NCBI GenBank assembly: GCA_002869855.2
Contig: NEWQ02000013.1
Location: 165,650 to 229,649 of the forward strand
Length of the DNA stretch: 64,000 nt
Direction: 5' to 3'
DNA from: Nitrospira sp. CG24D
Lineage (GTDB): Bacteria; Nitrospirota; Nitrospiria; Nitrospirales; Nitrospiraceae
The number at the start of each line of letters is the position of its first letter. The first letter of the stretch is position 1. The position numbers were made by a program, and so were the translations under genes. Shown here one piece after another: positions 51,874 to 61,248 of this stretch. The notes below the pieces were generated by a model, which made no database searches, was not told the DNA's origin, and saw nothing but the letters and a program-made list of their open reading frames with translations.

Positions 51874-53053
51874 GTACGCACTGCTGGTGGCTGCGGTTTG
51901 CATTGCCTTATGGGGCAGCTGGTCCATTGCCGGTGCGGCGGAAGGGACTGAGCCGCGACAGCGTATCCGTAATATGGGAATCATCATCGGGAACTATGCA
52001 CCGGGTTTGTACAACGCGATTACGGATGTGCCTGGCGTCAAGGTCGGGCACCAAACACTCATCTCCGGGGAGGGGGCGCTGAAGCCTGGGCAAGGGCCGG
52101 TGCGCACGGGCGTGACAGTTATCATTCCGCGCGATGATGTGTGGCATAAGAAGGTAGCGGCCGGCTCGTTTGTTCTCAACGGCACGGGAGAGATGACCGG
52201 TCTGGCCTGGGTGTCGGAGTCGGGCTTTCTGGAATATCCCATCGCGTTGACGAACACGCTCAATGTGCCCCGGGTGGCGAATGGCGTGATGAGCTGGATG
52301 ATCAAGCAATATCCGGCGATCGGCATCGAGGACGACACGCTCACGCCGGTCGTCGCCGAATGTGACGACGGGCGACTGAATGACATTCAAGGCCGACACG
52401 TGTCTGAGCAGGATGTCATCGCCGCGCTCGATGGCGCGACCAGTGGCCCGGTCAAAGAAGGAACCGTCGGCGCCGGCACCGGCATGGTCTCGTATGGATT
52501 TAAAGGGGGCATCGGAACGGCCTCACGCACCGTGCCTGAAAAAGAAGGCGGCTATACGATTGGCGTGTTGGTCAATGCGAACCACGGCCGGAGACCGGAA
52601 CTCGTCGTGGGAGGTGTGCCGGTCGGGAAACTGTATGAAGCGCCCAAAGCAGCAGCGGAAGCCCTCTCGCCTGGCCAGAGCGAGGGCTCAATCATTGTCG
52701 TCATCGCCACCGATGCGCCGCTCGACGGTCGCCAGCTCACGAGATTAGCCAAGCGTGCCGCCCTTGGCCTCGCCCGCACGGGTTCGACCGCGCGCCATGG
52801 CAGCGGCGATTTCATACTCGCCTTCTCCACCGCCAACATGATTCCGCATTATCCCAAAGAACCCACCTATACACTGACTCATCTGGCCGACACCCATCTG
52901 AATCCGATGATCGCCGCCACGGTCGAAGCGACCGAAGAAGCGATCCTCAACGCGCTCACCATGGCAACGACCGTGGTTGGCCGCGACGATCATCGTATGG
53001 AGGCCATCAATCTGGATCGGCTCAAGGCCTTGGCCTCCGGATCAAGACCCTGA
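51863..53053 (+). CDS. P1 family (DmpA-like) peptidase, secreted
   Basis: This 396-residue protein has a signal peptide (about 1-25). The Ntn-hydrolase P1 family features are TDVPGVKVGHQTL, VLNGTGEMTGLAWVSESG and the autocleavage site Gly275-Ser276 in EGSIIVVIATDAPL, where Ser276 becomes the nucleophile. HGSGDFILAFST completes the pattern. Family members release N-terminal residues from peptides or esters. It overlaps the preceding gene by 11 bases, an operon sign. Confidence 0.9.
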   Translation: MRSRYALLVAAVCIALWGSWSIAGAAEGTEPRQRIRNMGIIIGNYAPGLYNAITDVPGVKVGHQTLISGEGALKPGQGPVRTGVTVIIPRDDVWHKKVAAGSFVLNGTGEMTGLAWVSESGFLEYPIALTNTLNVPRVANGVMSWMIKQYPAIGIEDDTLTPVVAECDDGRLNDIQGRHVSEQDVIAALDGATSGPVKEGTVGAGTGMVSYGFKGGIGTASRTVPEKEGGYTIGVLVNANHGRRPELVVGGVPVGKLYEAPKAAAEALSPGQSEGSIIVVIATDAPLDGRQLTRLAKRAALGLARTGSTARHGSGDFILAFSTANMIPHYPKEPTYTLTHLADTHLNPMIAATVEATEEAILNALTMATTVVGRDDHRMEAINLDRLKALASGSRP

Positions 53054-53238
53054 TATTTGAGATCAAGGATAGCAGACGGCTTTCCGCGCGCTTTAAAAGG
53101 TTGAATGGATCCAGGCGAGCGTGATCCAACTTCCGCACTTCCCAGTCCAGGCTAGTTAGGATGAAACTGTGCGCTTGCAATTCTCGCTGGTGGCTCGTTA
53201 TCCTGCCATCGAACTGCGGATCCTAGGAGTGCGCTTCG

Positions 53239-53466
53239 ATGAATGAATATCAGATTGGCGGTGGATTGCGTCTTCTGACGGCCGTGGAGAAGACGGAGGC
53301 CTTTGCCGAGTTTCTCAAGACGCGGATGACGCGCGCGCTGGAGACGGAAGATCCCACGGAATTGCATTACTTGCTGGCGCAGCTCGACGACTATCACTCG
53401 TATCTCTGGCGGTATTATAAAAAACTCGCGAGCGACCGATCCGAACGCATGAATCCCGGCGTGTAA
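53239..53466 (+). CDS. Small hypothetical protein, 75 aa
   Basis: This soluble, charged, largely helical protein contains LHYLLAQLDDYHSYLWRYYKKLASD, which resembles a stretch in the 109-residue gene at 45581. It precedes the FIST gene by 16 bases and may be co-transcribed. The start ATG at 53239 follows AGGAGTGCG. No function can be named. Confidence 0.6.
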   Translation: MNEYQIGGGLRLLTAVEKTEAFAEFLKTRMTRALETEDPTELHYLLAQLDDYHSYLWRYYKKLASDRSERMNPGV

Positions 53467-53482
53467 CGGTACGACGACCTCC

Positions 53483-54706
53483 ATGCCCAGCTTGTCTCCG
53501 ACATCCCCCATCCAGGCCGCGACGTTCCAATTCGTATCCGCGGTGTCCCGCAATCCTGATACGGAAGCCGCAGCTCGTGATTTGGTCGATGAGGTGCGCG
53601 CCAAATTGGGCGGCGTCACGCCCGATCTTGCGTTCGTGTTCTTTTCCTCTCACCATGTGTCTCGTGCCGACTTGCTCGCCGAGACGATGACCGATGTGCT
53701 GGGGGCCAGAGTCTCGCTCGGCTGTAGCGGCGAAGGGGTCATTGCCGGGGCGGAAGAGCTGGAAACATCTCCCGCCGTCACGCTGTGGACGGCGAGCCTT
53801 CCCGGTGTCACCCTCACGCCCGTCCGACTCTCATTCTCGCAAACACAGGATCAATTTTCGTTGCCGGGCTGGCCTGAATCCGACGGGCAAGAGGGCACGT
53901 TTCTCCTCCTCGCAGATCCGTTCTCCACTCCGATGCAGGACGTCCTGAGTCTTTTGGAAGAACGCTATCCGGGGGCGGCGGCGATCGGAGGATTGGCCGG
54001 CGGCGGGCAGGATGCCGGTGAGAATCGGCTGTTTCTCGGCCGCCAAACCTTTGAGAGCGGGTTGGTGGGGGTTCGGATCAGCGGGCCGATTGAGGTGCGA
54101 CCGGTCATCTCACAAGGGTGCCGTCCGATCGGCGAGCGATATGTGGTCACGAAGGCGGAGCACAATCTCGTGCACGAGATGGGCGGAACGCCGGCATTGA
54201 CGCGACTTCAAACCGTTTTCGAGTCACTCGGAGGGGACGATCGGCGCCGGGCGCACAGGGCACTCCATGTCGGTATTGTGATCGATGAGCATCGCAACCG
54301 TTTTGAACGGGGCGATTTTCTCGTGCGCAATCTGGTCGGTGCCGACCAAACGACCGGTGCGGTGGCCATCGGCGATGTCGTGCAGGAAGGACAGACGGTC
54401 CAATTTCATCTTCGCGATGCCAAGTCGGCGAGCGAAGATCTGCATTTGTTGCTGGCGGCCGATCGCTCAAGGCACCCGAACGCGCCGCTCGGGGCCCTCG
54501 TGTTCAGCTGCTGCGGGCGCGGTCAGGGGCTGTTCGGGCGGCCGCATCATGATTCGGGCGTGCTGATGGAGCGCTTGGGGCAGATTCCGGTTGCCGGATT
54601 TTTTGCACAAGGCGAGATCGGCCCGGTCGGCGGGCGCAACTTTCTTCACGGGTACACCGCCAGCATGGCGCTGTTTGCTCAACCGTCATCCAAGGCAGGG
54701 GCGTAA
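53483..54706 (+). CDS. FIST domain protein
   Basis: This 407-residue protein has the FIST-N part ([15 protein letters not shown], residues about 74-88) and the FIST-C part ([52 protein letters not shown]). FIST domains are predicted small-ligand sensors in signalling proteins; here no kinase or other output domain is attached. Its stop overlaps the FKBP gene start (TAATG). Confidence 0.9.
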   Translation: MPSLSPTSPIQAATFQFVSAVSRNPDTEAAARDLVDEVRAKLGGVTPDLAFVFFSSHHVSRADLLAETMTDVLGARVSLGCSGEGVIAGAEELETSPAVTLWTASLPGVTLTPVRLSFSQTQDQFSLPGWPESDGQEGTFLLLADPFSTPMQDVLSLLEERYPGAAAIGGLAGGGQDAGENRLFLGRQTFESGLVGVRISGPIEVRPVISQGCRPIGERYVVTKAEHNLVHEMGGTPALTRLQTVFESLGGDDRRRAHRALHVGIVIDEHRNRFERGDFLVRNLVGADQTTGAVAIGDVVQEGQTVQFHLRDAKSASEDLHLLLAADRSRHPNAPLGALVFSCCGRGQGLFGRPHHDSGVLMERLGQIPVAGFFAQGEIGPVGGRNFLHGYTASMALFAQPSSKAGA

Positions 54707-55158
54707 TGAATAATCTGTATCGCGGCATCGTGTTCGGCGCAATCGTCGTGATGTGTAGTCCATCTATGGGAGTAGGAGGCAGCATGAGCGGGAGCGAGTC
54801 ATCGGCATCGGAAGGGAAAGAGATTACGACGTCATCCGGTTTGCAGTACATCGATCAAGTTGTAGGAACCGGTGACACCGCGAAGGCGGGGCAGACGGTC
54901 TCCGTTCATTACACCGGCTGGCTGACCAATGGTAAAAAATTCGATAGTTCAGTGGACCGTGGCCAGCCCTTCTCTTTCAAGCTCGGTGTCGGCCAGGTGA
55001 TCAAGGGTTGGGATGAGGGTGTGCAAGGGATGAAAATCGGCGGGAAGCGCAAGCTAACGATCCCCTCGAACCTCGGCTACGGGGCGCGTGGAGCCGGTGG
55101 GCTCATTCCTCCTCATGCCACGCTCGTGTTCGATGTCGAATTACTTGGAGTGCAGTAA
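54706..55158 (+). CDS. FKBP-type peptidyl-prolyl isomerase
   Basis: This 150-residue protein has an N-terminal signal-like segment (residues 4-25). An FKBP domain follows: [62 protein letters not shown] and [14 protein letters not shown]. It should isomerise prolyl bonds in the periplasm. It starts inside the stop of the FIST gene, and gcvT follows after 13 bases. Confidence 0.95.
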   Translation: MNNLYRGIVFGAIVVMCSPSMGVGGSMSGSESSASEGKEITTSSGLQYIDQVVGTGDTAKAGQTVSVHYTGWLTNGKKFDSSVDRGQPFSFKLGVGQVIKGWDEGVQGMKIGGKRKLTIPSNLGYGARGAGGLIPPHATLVFDVELLGVQ

Positions 55159-55171
55159 ACGGATCAATCCG

Positions 55172-56272
55172 ATGAAACAGACGCCACTCATTGCGCAACA
55201 TCGAACTGCCGGGGCTAAGCTGGTCGATTTTGCCGGCTGGGAGATGCCCATCCAGTATTCAGGCGTACTGGACGAGTACCATACCGTCCGTAGCAAGGCC
55301 GGGCTCTTCGACGTGAGCCATATGGGCCGGCTGATGGTATCAGGATCCGGCGCACTGGCGTTTCTCCAAGCGGTCACGACGAATGACGTGGCGAAGCTGG
55401 CGGTCGGTCAGGCGCACTATTCCATGGTGTGCAATAACGAGGGTGGAATCAAGGACGACATCTTTGTCTACCGGTTGAAGCCAGCGGATTATCTGCTCTG
55501 TGTCAATGCGTCGAATCGCGGCAAGGTGCTGACCTGGCTACAAGCCCACCCGCGTGACGCGAACGTCGTCCTGGAAGACCATTCGGACCAGATGGCCCAA
55601 ATCGCTCTCCAGGGGCCGATTTCCAAAGACATTATGATCGCCTTGGGTGGCACGGCGGTGACGACACTGAAGCTTCACCACAGCTGCGAGGCGACGCTGG
55701 CGTCGATCCCGACTCTCATCGCACGGACCGGTTATACCGGTGAACTTGGGTATGAATTGTATGCCTCAGCTGACCGTATTGGCGTTTTGTGGGAGCGAAT
55801 CGTTGAAGCTGGAGACTCGAAAGGACTGAAGCCGGCAGGATTGGGCTCGCGCGACCTGTTGCGTCTGGAAATGGGTTATCTCCTCTACGGCAACGACATC
55901 GATGAAACGACCACTCCGATCGAAGCGGCCGTCGAGTGGACGGTGAGCGTCGAGAAGGGGGATTTCGCCGGGCGTGCGAAGCTGCTCGCGCAGAAGGACG
56001 GCGGGCCAGCCAAGCGGTTTGTTGGATTCGAGTTGTTGGAAAAGGCGGTACCGCGACACGGGTGCAAGATCCTCGATGCCAGTTCGTCTCAACCCATCGG
56101 CGAGGTGTCGAGCGGAAACCTTTCGCCGATCCTTCAGAAGGGGATTGGTCTGGGATATGTGCCATTTGCACTGTCGGCCATCGGCACGCGGATCACGATT
56201 GATATTCGAGGGAAAGCCGTGCCCGCGCAGATTGTGAAAACGCCGTTCTATCGGAAGCCCAAGAGCACGTAA
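55172..56272 (+). CDS. gcvT: Aminomethyltransferase, glycine cleavage T protein
   Basis: This 366-residue enzyme transfers the aminomethyl carbon to tetrahydrofolate in the glycine cleavage system. Family blocks are TPLIAQHRTAGAKLVDFAGWEMPIQY, LFDVSHMGRLMVSG, GGIKDDIFVYRL, IARTGYTGELGYELY and the C-terminal IGEVSSGNLSPILQKGIGLGYV. The start ATG 55172 replaces an upstream frame overlapping FKBP. The Nudix gene follows. gcvP lies about 6 kb away on the opposite strand. Confidence 0.95.
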   Translation: MKQTPLIAQHRTAGAKLVDFAGWEMPIQYSGVLDEYHTVRSKAGLFDVSHMGRLMVSGSGALAFLQAVTTNDVAKLAVGQAHYSMVCNNEGGIKDDIFVYRLKPADYLLCVNASNRGKVLTWLQAHPRDANVVLEDHSDQMAQIALQGPISKDIMIALGGTAVTTLKLHHSCEATLASIPTLIARTGYTGELGYELYASADRIGVLWERIVEAGDSKGLKPAGLGSRDLLRLEMGYLLYGNDIDETTTPIEAAVEWTVSVEKGDFAGRAKLLAQKDGGPAKRFVGFELLEKAVPRHGCKILDASSSQPIGEVSSGNLSPILQKGIGLGYVPFALSAIGTRITIDIRGKAVPAQIVKTPFYRKPKST

Positions 56273-56282
56273 CGGACAGGCC

Positions 56283-56798
56283 GTGACAAAGCATATCTAC
56301 AAAGGCCGGGTGGTCACGCTGAACATCGATACGGTCACCCTGCCGAATGGCGTGACGGTCGATCTGGAAACGATTCGCCATCCTGGCGCGGCGGCCGTCG
56401 TTCCGATGAAAGAGGATGGTACGGTGGTGCTGATCCGTCAGTTCCGCCACGCAGCTGGCGGATTCATTTATGAGATTCCTGCGGGCAAGCTCAATCCTGG
56501 TGAAGATCCGCTGAGCTGTGCGGCGCGAGAGCTGGAAGAAGAGATCGGCTATCGGGCGGCGACGTTCTCGCTACTCTCCAGTATTTTCACAGCCCCTGGC
56601 TTTGCCGACGAAGTGATTCACGTCTATAAAGCGACGGGGCTCACGCAGGGAAGGCAACAGCTCGATCGGGATGAAGTGCTGGATGTGATTGAAATGCCGC
56701 TGGCCGACGCGATCAGAAAAATTGAGGACGGGACGATCCGGGATGCCAAGACGATTGTGGGATTGCAGGCGGTCTATATCAGGGAGTCGATGCGGTAG
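56283..56798 (+). CDS. Nudix hydrolase (ADP-ribose pyrophosphatase-like)
   Basis: This 171-residue protein starts at GTG 56283. The Nudix box GKLNPGEDPLSCAARELEEEIG matches G-x5-E-x7-R-E-U-x-E-E-x-G. The preceding ETIRHPGAAAVVPMKEDG and VVLIRQFRHAAGGFIYEIPAG are typical of ADP-ribose pyrophosphatases. It follows gcvT by ten bases. Nucleotide-sugar specificity is inferred only from the family. Confidence 0.92.
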   Translation: MTKHIYKGRVVTLNIDTVTLPNGVTVDLETIRHPGAAAVVPMKEDGTVVLIRQFRHAAGGFIYEIPAGKLNPGEDPLSCAARELEEEIGYRAATFSLLSSIFTAPGFADEVIHVYKATGLTQGRQQLDRDEVLDVIEMPLADAIRKIEDGTIRDAKTIVGLQAVYIRESMR

Positions 56799-56811
56799 GG
56801 GAACCGCCCGA

Positions 56812-56840
56812 GAGGTCTCCCGCGTGAAGCGGGAAACCTC
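56812..56840. terminator. Hairpin between the Nudix and Lys-rich genes
   Basis: GAGGT-CTCCCGC pairs with GCGGGAA-ACCTC around a GTGAA loop. It lies between convergent genes and may end both transcripts. Confidence 0.6.
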
Positions 56841-56873
56841 CCAAGCCAGCTAGCCTCGCCAAATGGACGGAAG

Positions 56874-57092
56874 TTACTTGTCCTTCTTCTCGTCCTTCTT
56901 CTTCTCTTCGCCGAACACCACGTGGCCGCCCTTCTTCTCGTCTTTCTTGTCTTTCTTCTCTTCGCCATAGACCATCACGTGGCCACCCTTCTTCTCATCC
57001 TTCTTATCCTTCTTCTCTTCGCCGGCGAAGGAAGGGGCGCTGAACGAAACGGCCACTGCCACTGCCATGACTGCCATCAACATGCTCTTCAT
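56874..57092 (-). CDS. Small periplasmic Lys/Glu/His-repeat protein
   Basis: This 72-residue protein has a signal peptide (cleavage after PSFA, about residue 23). The mature part is made of near-perfect repeats EEKKDKKDEKKGGHV, appearing about two and a half times, each ending with a His. The start ATG 57092 has GGAGGGA at a good distance, and the frame further upstream is not coding. The repeats are repeated at DNA level as well. Low complexity, charge and His residues suggest metal or surface binding, not enzymatic action. Confidence 0.75.
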   Translation of the reverse strand: MKSMLMAVMAVAVAVSFSAPSFAGEEKKDKKDEKKGGHVMVYGEEKKDKKDEKKGGHVVFGEEKKKDEKKDK

Positions 57093-57314
57093 AGTAAATC
57101 CCTCCAGAATGGTTGTTGAGATCCGTGCCGCTAATCGGGCACTGCCCAAGTGTTGAGCAAGCCGCATGCCGAATGTCAATAACGCACTGTTTATCAATGA
57201 ATTCTGATAGTTGCAGGACTGCTCTAATCCAGCAATGAAGGTGAATTCCTTCTCATTCCTGTGGCAGATTGGCTGAGTCCCCACTAAACTGCCTCAATCA
57301 AGATAGGGGGTAAC

Positions 57315-57863
57315 ATGGGCGAAGGAGCAAGACTTCCTGACCGTATTCAACCAGGCGTGAGAGTCCTTTTTGTCGGGATCAATCCTGGTCTGCGGTCTGC
57401 TCAGATGGGACATCATTTCGCCGGCCCTTCCAATCGCTTCTGGAAGCTGCTCTATGAGTCTCGGTTGGTGACAGAGCCCTTGACGTACCAGGAAGATGAA
57501 CGACTACCTGAGTGGGGACTTGGACTGACGAATATCGTCGGCCGCCCAAGCCGCGGGATCGAGAGTCTTTCGCCTCAGGAATACCGTGGAGGTATGACGG
57601 CCCTGACGAGAAAAGTACGGCGGTATCAGCCACGCATTGTGGCGCTGCTAGGCATCACGATCTATCGCATCATGTACGGGGCAGAACTTTCCTTACCGAC
57701 GCGGATTCCTTTGGGCCCTACCAGCAGCGACATTGCCGGGGTTCCAATCTTTCTCTTGCCGAACCCCAGCGGTCGCAATGCCCACTACTGTTATGAAGAC
57801 ATGCTCGCCGCGTTTCGTGCGCTTCAATCCCTTGCCGGCCAATCAGCGATTCCTGACATGTAG
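57315..57863 (+). CDS. mug: Mismatch-specific uracil/thymine DNA glycosylase (Mug/TDG)
   Basis: This 182-residue enzyme has the family's two active-site motifs, GINPGLRSAQMGHHFAGPSNRFWK (residues about 27-50) and NPSGRNAHYCYEDML near residue 153, with LTNIVGRPSRG between. It removes uracil or thymine from G mismatches in DNA. A plausible GTAACATG start at 57315 follows GGGGG. It is a stand-alone gene with the next gene 51 bases later. Confidence 0.9.
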   Translation: MGEGARLPDRIQPGVRVLFVGINPGLRSAQMGHHFAGPSNRFWKLLYESRLVTEPLTYQEDERLPEWGLGLTNIVGRPSRGIESLSPQEYRGGMTALTRKVRRYQPRIVALLGITIYRIMYGAELSLPTRIPLGPTSSDIAGVPIFLLPNPSGRNAHYCYEDMLAAFRALQSLAGQSAIPDM

Positions 57864-57894
57864 GATTTTGTCGTTTTATTTGTCAGGATAATCA

Positions 57895-57914
57895 GCCTCG
57901 ACTACAGTCGAGGC
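57895..57914 (+). promoter_or_regulatory. Perfect hairpin touching a start codon
   Basis: GCCTCGAC and GTCGAGGC pair around TACA, and the ATG of the next gene follows immediately. The only Shine-Dalgarno-like bases (GAGG) are inside the stem, so translation may be regulated, or the hairpin may end the mug transcript. Confidence 0.55.
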
Positions 57915-58718
57915 ATGAATGCCGCATCGCTTCTCAAACCGCATCCCATCAGGACCTGTCCGAAGTGCGGAGCCGATCAGCAGGGAGATCTTGAATGTCT
58001 CCGGTGTGGAATTGTTTTCGCGAAATACAAGATCCCAGCGTTACCAGTGCAGAATTCCACGGAGATCAGCGATCCAGTCGAAATCGTCTCTCCCCAACGC
58101 AATAGGATAGGTCGGCTGTTCCGGGTACTTCCGTGGATCTCCCTGGCGATGACCCTCGGGATGCTGCTCGCAATTCTCCGGCAAGCCCCGGCCTTGCCGA
58201 TACAATCGGATCCCCAGGCTGCCGACCGAGTCGCCGAGAAGATGGCCATGCTTCAACAGTCGATCCAGACCAATCGCGCGGCCAACATTGCGCTGAGCGA
58301 GGCCGAGCTTAATCAATGGATGCGCGACAATCTTGCGATTGCGTCAGCCCATCACGCGCAGCAGGCCGGGCTCTCAGTTCCTCCCGGGAGTGCGGCAACA
58401 GTTGAAGAGGTGCAGTCCGCACTGAAAGACGTTCGAATGAATCTAGCCGGCAATCAACTCAAAGCCTACGCCCTGTTTCACATCTACGGGAAAGACATTT
58501 CCCTTCAGCTCGATGGGACATTGGAGACCCGCGATGGATATGTGCGTCTGACCCCCACGGCTGGGAAGCTCGGGGCCTTGCCGATTCCGCAAGCCACGCT
58601 CGGCCATGTGGTCGCGCAGCTGTTTGAGTCGCCGCAGAATCATGAGAAATTCCAACTCCCTCCACAGATCCAATCGATCCGCGTTGAGAACGGCACCCTC
58701 GTCATCACGTCGCGATAG
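57915..58718 (+). CDS. Zinc-ribbon membrane protein of unknown function
   Basis: This 267-residue protein has a zinc ribbon CPKCGADQQGDLECLRCG (residues 15-32). A linker is followed by one membrane helix (VLPWISLAMTLGMLLAIL, about 71-88) and an extracytoplasmic domain with LSEAELNQWMRDNL and VENGTLVITSR. The C-terminal part may be lipid-binding-like, but I do not recognise the family. A perfect hairpin at 57895-57914 runs up to its start codon. Confidence 0.65.
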   Translation: MNAASLLKPHPIRTCPKCGADQQGDLECLRCGIVFAKYKIPALPVQNSTEISDPVEIVSPQRNRIGRLFRVLPWISLAMTLGMLLAILRQAPALPIQSDPQAADRVAEKMAMLQQSIQTNRAANIALSEAELNQWMRDNLAIASAHHAQQAGLSVPPGSAATVEEVQSALKDVRMNLAGNQLKAYALFHIYGKDISLQLDGTLETRDGYVRLTPTAGKLGALPIPQATLGHVVAQLFESPQNHEKFQLPPQIQSIRVENGTLVITSR

Positions 58719-58904
58719 AGTTTGTCTCACCTCTCGCTATTGCATTTTCACCGCAGCCTGCTTTTTCCCTGCCACGGGACGTCTGGAGTTAGACGGAGCC
58801 GAATGGTAAAATAAAAGAGGTTCAAATCCTTTTTCTCGCTTATCCCTGGCACCGGCCGTGCTGTATAAAAATCGACGATTTTGCTTCCCGCTCTAGGAGG
58901 AGTC

Positions 58905-59552
58905 ATGCAGCGAGTCGGTCTTGTCATCTTCGCATCAATTGCATTTTGGATTGGGAGCACGACTTCCGGTGAGGCCCAGCCGACCACCCAGGACCTCATT
59001 GCCGGAGCCCTGCAAGCCTGCCACGACGGGCGGATTGCGCCGGACCGAGCTACTCGATCGGCTCTTTACGAGAAGGGGCAGTCCTTGGGGGAGCAAGCCG
59101 TTGCGGCTGACGAGCAGTCTGCCGATGCCCACTTCGCCTTGTTCTGCAATCTCGGGGAATTGATGCGCATCGATGGCGAGATGAGCCTCTCTTCCGTGTT
59201 TGGGTTTCGACGCATGATGAAGGAACTCAATCGGGCCCTCGAACTCAAGCCCGATCATCTCGATGCCCTCTCTGCCAGGGGAACGCTGCTGGTACGACTT
59301 CCCTCCATGCTGGGCGGTGATCCGGAGAAAGGTGAACAGCTGCTTCGGCATGTCATTCACGAGGTGCCGGAAGCCGTCAACGCGCGGATCAGCCTGGCAA
59401 AGAGCTATTGTAAGCGAGGCCGCCATCAGGATGCCGTGACGCTCGCAACAGAAGCGTTGACACTGGCGAAAGCGCAACAACTCGACGACTTTATTCCCGA
59501 AGCTTCCAGAGTGGTCGCGCAGCTCCATGCCGTCGGAAACAAAGGAAACTAA
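58905..59552 (+). CDS. TPR-repeat secreted protein
   Basis: This protein of about 215 residues starts at ATG 58905 with AGGAGG nearby and a signal peptide (about 1-24, ending GEA). Helical repeats follow: DEQSADAHFALFCNLGELMRIDG, RALELKPDHLDALSARGTLLVRLPSMLGGDPEKGEQLLRHVI and ARISLAKSYCKRGRHQDAVTLATEAL, typical of TPRs. The insertion SMLGGDPEKG is like that of TatT-type TRAP-associated TPR proteins, so that family is a possibility. It stands alone before fabI. Confidence 0.75.
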   Translation: MQRVGLVIFASIAFWIGSTTSGEAQPTTQDLIAGALQACHDGRIAPDRATRSALYEKGQSLGEQAVAADEQSADAHFALFCNLGELMRIDGEMSLSSVFGFRRMMKELNRALELKPDHLDALSARGTLLVRLPSMLGGDPEKGEQLLRHVIHEVPEAVNARISLAKSYCKRGRHQDAVTLATEALTLAKAQQLDDFIPEASRVVAQLHAVGNKGN

Positions 59553-59730
59553 TCCGCCCGCTCTCCGTCCTCCCTTCTAGAACCGCTCCGCAAATCGTGC
59601 TATCTTCAGCCTTCGTTTGCACGGCTTCGGCAATCGTCACATATCAATCGTGATCAGTGGTGGCGTGACGAGGTTCAGGCGTGCTGCGCAGCGGTCGTTT
59701 TTTCGTCAAGAGCAAGGAGTACCCACAATT

Positions 59731-60510
59731 ATGTTATTGAGCGGCAAAAAAGGGCTCATCATCGGCGTCGCCAACAAGCACAGCATTGCCTGGGCCATCG
59801 CCCAGTCTGCCGCCAGCCAAGGCGCCACACTCATGTTCAATTACCAGAACGAGCGGCTGCGGGAGAATGTTGAGGAACTCGTCGCGACCATGCCTGGCGC
59901 GAAGGCGTTTCCCTGTGACGCCGGCGATGATGCGCAGATTGCGACCATGATGCAGAACGTGGGCAATGAAGTCGGCACGCTCGATTTTCTCGTCCATTCG
60001 ATTGCCTTCGCCCCGCGCGAGGAACTCACAGGGCAATTCGTGAACACCACACGTCAGGGTTTCGCGACGGCCTTGGACGTCAGCGCCTATTCACTCGTTG
60101 CCGTCACCCGCGCCGCGTTGCCGCTTATGACCAATGGCGGGTCCGTCGTGACATTGACCTATCTCGGCGCAGAACGTGTCGTGCCGCACTACAATGTTAT
60201 GGGCGTGGCCAAGGCAGCGCTGGAAGCCACCGTCCGCTATTTGGCGAACGACCTCGGTCCTAAGAACATTCGCGTGAATGCGATTTCTGCCGGGCCGATC
60301 AAGACATTGGCGGCCCGCGGAGTATCCGGTATCAGCAAAATGGTCGATCACCATAAAGAGTTTGCCCCCCTGCGCCGTGCAACCGAGCAAGGCGAAGTCG
60401 GCGACACCGCGTTGTTTCTCGTCAGTTCATTGGGGCGAGGCATTACCGGCGAGGTGATCTATGTGGACGGCGGATATAACATTCTGGGATCACTGGCATC
60501 AGCAGACTGA
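59731..60510 (+). CDS. fabI: Enoyl-[acyl-carrier-protein] reductase (NADH), FabI
   Basis: This 259-residue enzyme catalyses the last reductive step of fatty acid elongation. Motifs are GLIIGVANKHSIAWAIAQ (cofactor binding), LVHSIAFAPREEL, and the active site with Tyr and Lys in PHYNVMGVAKAALEATVRYLA. IRVNAISAGPIKTLAARG and VIYVDGGYNI follow. AAGGAG is 12 bases before ATG 59731. The upstream frame is not coding. A repeat element lies just after the stop. Confidence 0.95.
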   Translation: MLLSGKKGLIIGVANKHSIAWAIAQSAASQGATLMFNYQNERLRENVEELVATMPGAKAFPCDAGDDAQIATMMQNVGNEVGTLDFLVHSIAFAPREELTGQFVNTTRQGFATALDVSAYSLVAVTRAALPLMTNGGSVVTLTYLGAERVVPHYNVMGVAKAALEATVRYLANDLGPKNIRVNAISAGPIKTLAARGVSGISKMVDHHKEFAPLRRATEQGEVGDTALFLVSSLGRGITGEVIYVDGGYNILGSLASAD

Positions 60511-60511
60511 C

Positions 60512-60700
60512 GGATGTTGAAAAAGGCCGCCAGCGGCGTTCTCGCATCGTTCAGACCCTCAACGTCCGGAGAATATTACTTGAGGCAAGGGGCCTCTCCG
60601 CTCGCAGATGATCGAAGCGAGCGGATCAAGCGAAGCTTGGTATGTACCTCCCCGGTCCTTCACTCGCTGCGGCCTTGCTGAACGGCCTTTTTGAACATCC
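60512..60700. repeat. Intergenic inverted-repeat element (MITE/REP-like)
   Basis: The ends GGATGTTGAAAAAGGCCG and CGGCCTTTTTGAACATCC are near-perfect inverted repeats enclosing about 155 bases with further internal hairpins (GCTCGC...GCGAGC). The element starts just after the fabI stop and carries no gene. Such noncoding elements are usually multicopy in a genome, but only one copy is in this window. Confidence 0.65.
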
Positions 60701-60741
60701 TATGAGGTATCGCTAGCTTCTGGTGTTCCCGTAGATGTAGC

Positions 60742-61152
60742 TTACTCAATCGTGTTTCTCAGCGCCTTCAGCCGACCCTGCTTCTTTTTACTTTCGATCC
60801 GCCTGGTCTGAGAACCCTTCGTCGGCTTCGTGGCTCGTCGTTTCTTGCGCGGGATTGCCACACTCTGAATTAAGAGACAGAGTCGCTCCAGTGCATCCGC
60901 CCGATTCCGTTCCTGCGTCCGATGCTGCTGCGCTTTGATCGTAATGATTCCATCCTGCGAGATACGGTGGTCTTTGAGCTTGATCATCTCCTGTTTATAA
61001 AACGGAGGCAAAGACGACGCGTTGATGTCGAATTGCAGATGAATCGCGGTCGAGACCTTATTGACGTTCTGCCCGCCAGCCCCTTGCGAACGCATCGCGT
61101 GGAGTTGAATCTCGGAATCGGGAATAAGGACGTGGGAGGAGATTTGCAGCAT
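60742..61152 (-). CDS. arfB: Peptidyl-tRNA hydrolase ArfB (YaeJ-like release factor)
   Basis: This 136-residue protein has the catalytic GGQ in MRSQGAGGQNVNKVSTAIHL (residues about 20-39). A strongly basic tail follows (KKRRATKPTKGSQTRRIESKKKQGRLK) that inserts in the mRNA channel of stalled ribosomes. It has no codon-recognition domain, so it is a rescue factor and not RF1/RF2. It faces convergently the repeat element and fabI. Confidence 0.93.
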   Translation of the reverse strand: MLQISSHVLIPDSEIQLHAMRSQGAGGQNVNKVSTAIHLQFDINASSLPPFYKQEMIKLKDHRISQDGIITIKAQQHRTQERNRADALERLCLLIQSVAIPRKKRRATKPTKGSQTRRIESKKKQGRLKALRNTIE

Positions 61153-61248
61153 ACGAACTGTAGTCTACCGTAGTCAGCTCCCGGTCGTCATGGTCCCTTC
61201 GGAGGCATCGCAGGAAAGCTATAGGGAGGGAGGTGCCGAACCCGGTGC

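Noticed and set aside
55040..55171. Glycine riboswitch before gcvT
   Set aside because: gcvT follows the FKBP gene by 13 bases, leaving no room for a riboswitch.
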